From Candidatus Sulfotelmatobacter sp. (lineage in GTDB: Bacteria > Acidobacteriota > Terriglobia > Terriglobales > Acidobacteriaceae), in assembly GCA_030037575.1 (NCBI GenBank), contig JASHRB010000252.1, positions 1 to 6,171 of the forward strand: a stretch of DNA of 6,171 nt, read 5' to 3'. The position numbers and the translations under genes were made by a program. The notes beneath the pieces are model-generated. The model ran no database searches and was not told the origin of the DNA. It saw nothing but the letters and a program-made list of their open reading frames with translations. Each line of letters begins with the position of its first letter. Positions within the stretch are counted from its first letter, which is position 1. Below are positions 5,311 to 6,171 of this stretch, piece after piece.

Positions 5311-6075
5311 GTGGTGCCGGAAGCAGCCGCCGACAAACAGTTCAGCGCAACCACAGGCCCGATTTCGCGCCGCTTTAGCCTGCACCAACGCATCGCGCTG
5401 CGCAGCATCATTTTCGTCGGATACTGGGTTATCCGGCTGATCGGCCCCACCCTGCGGGTGAGCGTTTCTCGCGAAGAGGGAGCGCAGGAAACCATCGAAC
5501 AGCGGCCGCTCATCGCTTCTTTCTGGCATTGCTGCATGATTCCCGCGACCTACATTTGCCGTGATCGGGGGGTGCGCGTGATGAGCAGTAACAGCTACGA
5601 CGGCGAGTATATGGGCCGCATTATCCGGAAATTCGGATTCGTTGCGGTGAAGGGATCGAGCAGCCGCCATGCGGTGCGGGCCCTGCTCGGCTTGCGGCGC
5701 GCGCTCGACGATGGGCGGACGGTGGCGTTTACCCTCGATGGCCCTCGCGGGCCGCGCTACAGGGTCAAACCCGGCCCGGTGGCCCTGGCGCGCTCTTCCG
5801 GCGTTCCCATGACCATGTTTCACATCGCGGTCGATCGCGCCTGGGTGCTCAACACCTGGGACCGGTTGATGATTCCCAAGCCGTTTTCGCGGGTTCTGAT
5901 GCGCCTTGGCAAACTGATTCCGGTTCCCGCCGATGCCCGCGATGAGGACCTGGAGCGCTATCAGCAGGAGTTGCAGCAATCGCTCGACCGCGTGCGCGAA
6001 TTCGCCGAAGCCAACATCAACAAGGCCGGGACAAGCGAGTTTCCATACTACAAAGCGAAGCCCTCACCGAAGTGA
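5311..6075 (+). CDS. DUF374-type lysophospholipid/lipid A-like acyltransferase
   Basis: This 254-residue protein resembles the DUF374 (COG2121) branch of the LPLAT acyltransferase superfamily, related to proteins that acylate lipid A or lysophospholipids at the inner membrane. A hydrophobic, possibly membrane-associated stretch at about 28-48 precedes SFWHCCMIP, with the candidate catalytic His73. Then come SNSYDGEYMGRII (93-105), VKGSSSRHAVRALL (113-126) and TLDGPRGPRYRVKPG (141-155), all typical of the family, and WDRLMIPKPFSRV (183-195). The start is GTG at 5311 or GTG at 5314; the Shine-Dalgarno is poor for both, and the family N-terminal pattern around residue 20 fits either. The stop at 6073-6075 lies in the stem of a hairpin. 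The exact acyl acceptor cannot be read from the sequence. Confidence 0.9.
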   Translation: MVPEAAADKQFSATTGPISRRFSLHQRIALRSIIFVGYWVIRLIGPTLRVSVSREEGAQETIEQRPLIASFWHCCMIPATYICRDRGVRVMSSNSYDGEYMGRIIRKFGFVAVKGSSSRHAVRALLGLRRALDDGRTVAFTLDGPRGPRYRVKPGPVALARSSGVPMTMFHIAVDRAWVLNTWDRLMIPKPFSRVLMRLGKLIPVPADARDEDLERYQQELQQSLDRVREFAEANINKAGTSEFPYYKAKPSPK

Positions 6076-6080
6076 GGGCT
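6059..6080. terminator. Hairpin between convergent acyltransferase and rpmE genes
   Basis: AGCCCTCAC (6059-6067) and GTGAGGGCT (6072-6080) form a perfect 9-bp stem closed by a CGAA tetraloop. The acyltransferase stop codon (TGA, 6073-6075) is inside the right arm. The position between convergent genes suits a bidirectional terminator. Neither side has a strong U-tract; the minus-strand side (TCGCTTTG) is slightly better, so termination of rpmE is the likelier use. Confidence 0.5.
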
Positions 6081-6112
6081 GAAGGGTCGCCGTTGTGCAA
6101 AGCGAGGGAAAC

Positions 6113-6171
6113 CTACTTCTTCGCCGTCTCGGCGGCTTTGGCGTACTTGCGGCGGAAGCGCTCGACGCGAC
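6113..6171 (-). CDS. rpmE: Ribosomal protein bL31, C-terminal end only
   Basis: Minus-strand reading from the window edge gives RVERFRRKYAKAAETAKK and a TAG stop at 6115-6113. The (G)RVxRFxxKY pattern is the characteristic C-terminal end of bL31, a zinc-binding or zinc-free protein of the large ribosomal subunit, and the split codon at the edge (..GT) fits the preceding Gly. Only 19 codons are inside the window, so the N-terminal zinc-ligand cysteines cannot be examined. The gene is convergent with the acyltransferase, 37 bases apart. Confidence 0.75.
   Translation of the reverse strand, partial: RVERFRRKYAKAAETAKK

Noticed and set aside
5056..5979. Minus-strand open frame opposite the PilZ and acyltransferase genes
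   Set aside because: It spans two well-supported plus-strand genes and their gap and shows no protein family character.
6051..6105. Direct repeat CAAAGCGA at 6051-6058 and 6098-6105
   Set aside because: Eight bases only, one copy is in coding sequence; chance is sufficient and there is no sign of a mobile element or attachment site.

Overview
The window reads as ordinary chromosomal core sequence from a GC-rich Gram-negative bacterium, most likely an acidobacterium (Terriglobia-like). The taxon is inferred from the style of the acyl carrier protein and ribosomal protein sequences and from the neighbourhood; no database search was possible. No mobile element, CRISPR array, tRNA or rRNA gene is visible. 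Base and codon use look uniform throughout.

Layout: (1) On the minus strand at the left edge is dtd, the D-aminoacyl-tRNA deacylase. It carries a clear -1 type frameshift near position 96 that separates the C-terminal Gly-cisPro motif from the rest. (2) A 278-base gap between divergent genes holds a terminator-like hairpin (522-546), a good sigma-70-type promoter (551-579) and a nested inverted repeat (596-658). The repeat would lie in a roughly 160-base leader of acpP. (3) acpP and fabF form a tight pair, 1 base apart, with fabF starting at TTG. (4) After a 146-base gap comes an orphan membrane histidine kinase with about nine hydrophobic segments, a GAF-like domain and an intact HisKA/HATPase core. 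(5) Next is a degenerate receiver-PilZ fusion protein. (6) Next is a DUF374-type lysophospholipid acyltransferase. (7) At the right edge, convergent on the minus strand, is the 3' end of rpmE (ribosomal protein bL31). A perfect 9-bp hairpin lies between it and the acyltransferase and overlaps the acyltransferase stop codon.

Functionally, acpP and fabF make and elongate fatty acyl chains, and the DUF374 protein probably uses acyl chains in envelope lipid assembly. The kinase and the PilZ protein look like signalling components facing the envelope. That they act together is only suggested by adjacency. The items most worth a second look are the dtd frameshift, the pseudo-receiver-PilZ architecture, and the structured leader upstream of acpP. 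I see no convincing wholly new multi-gene system.
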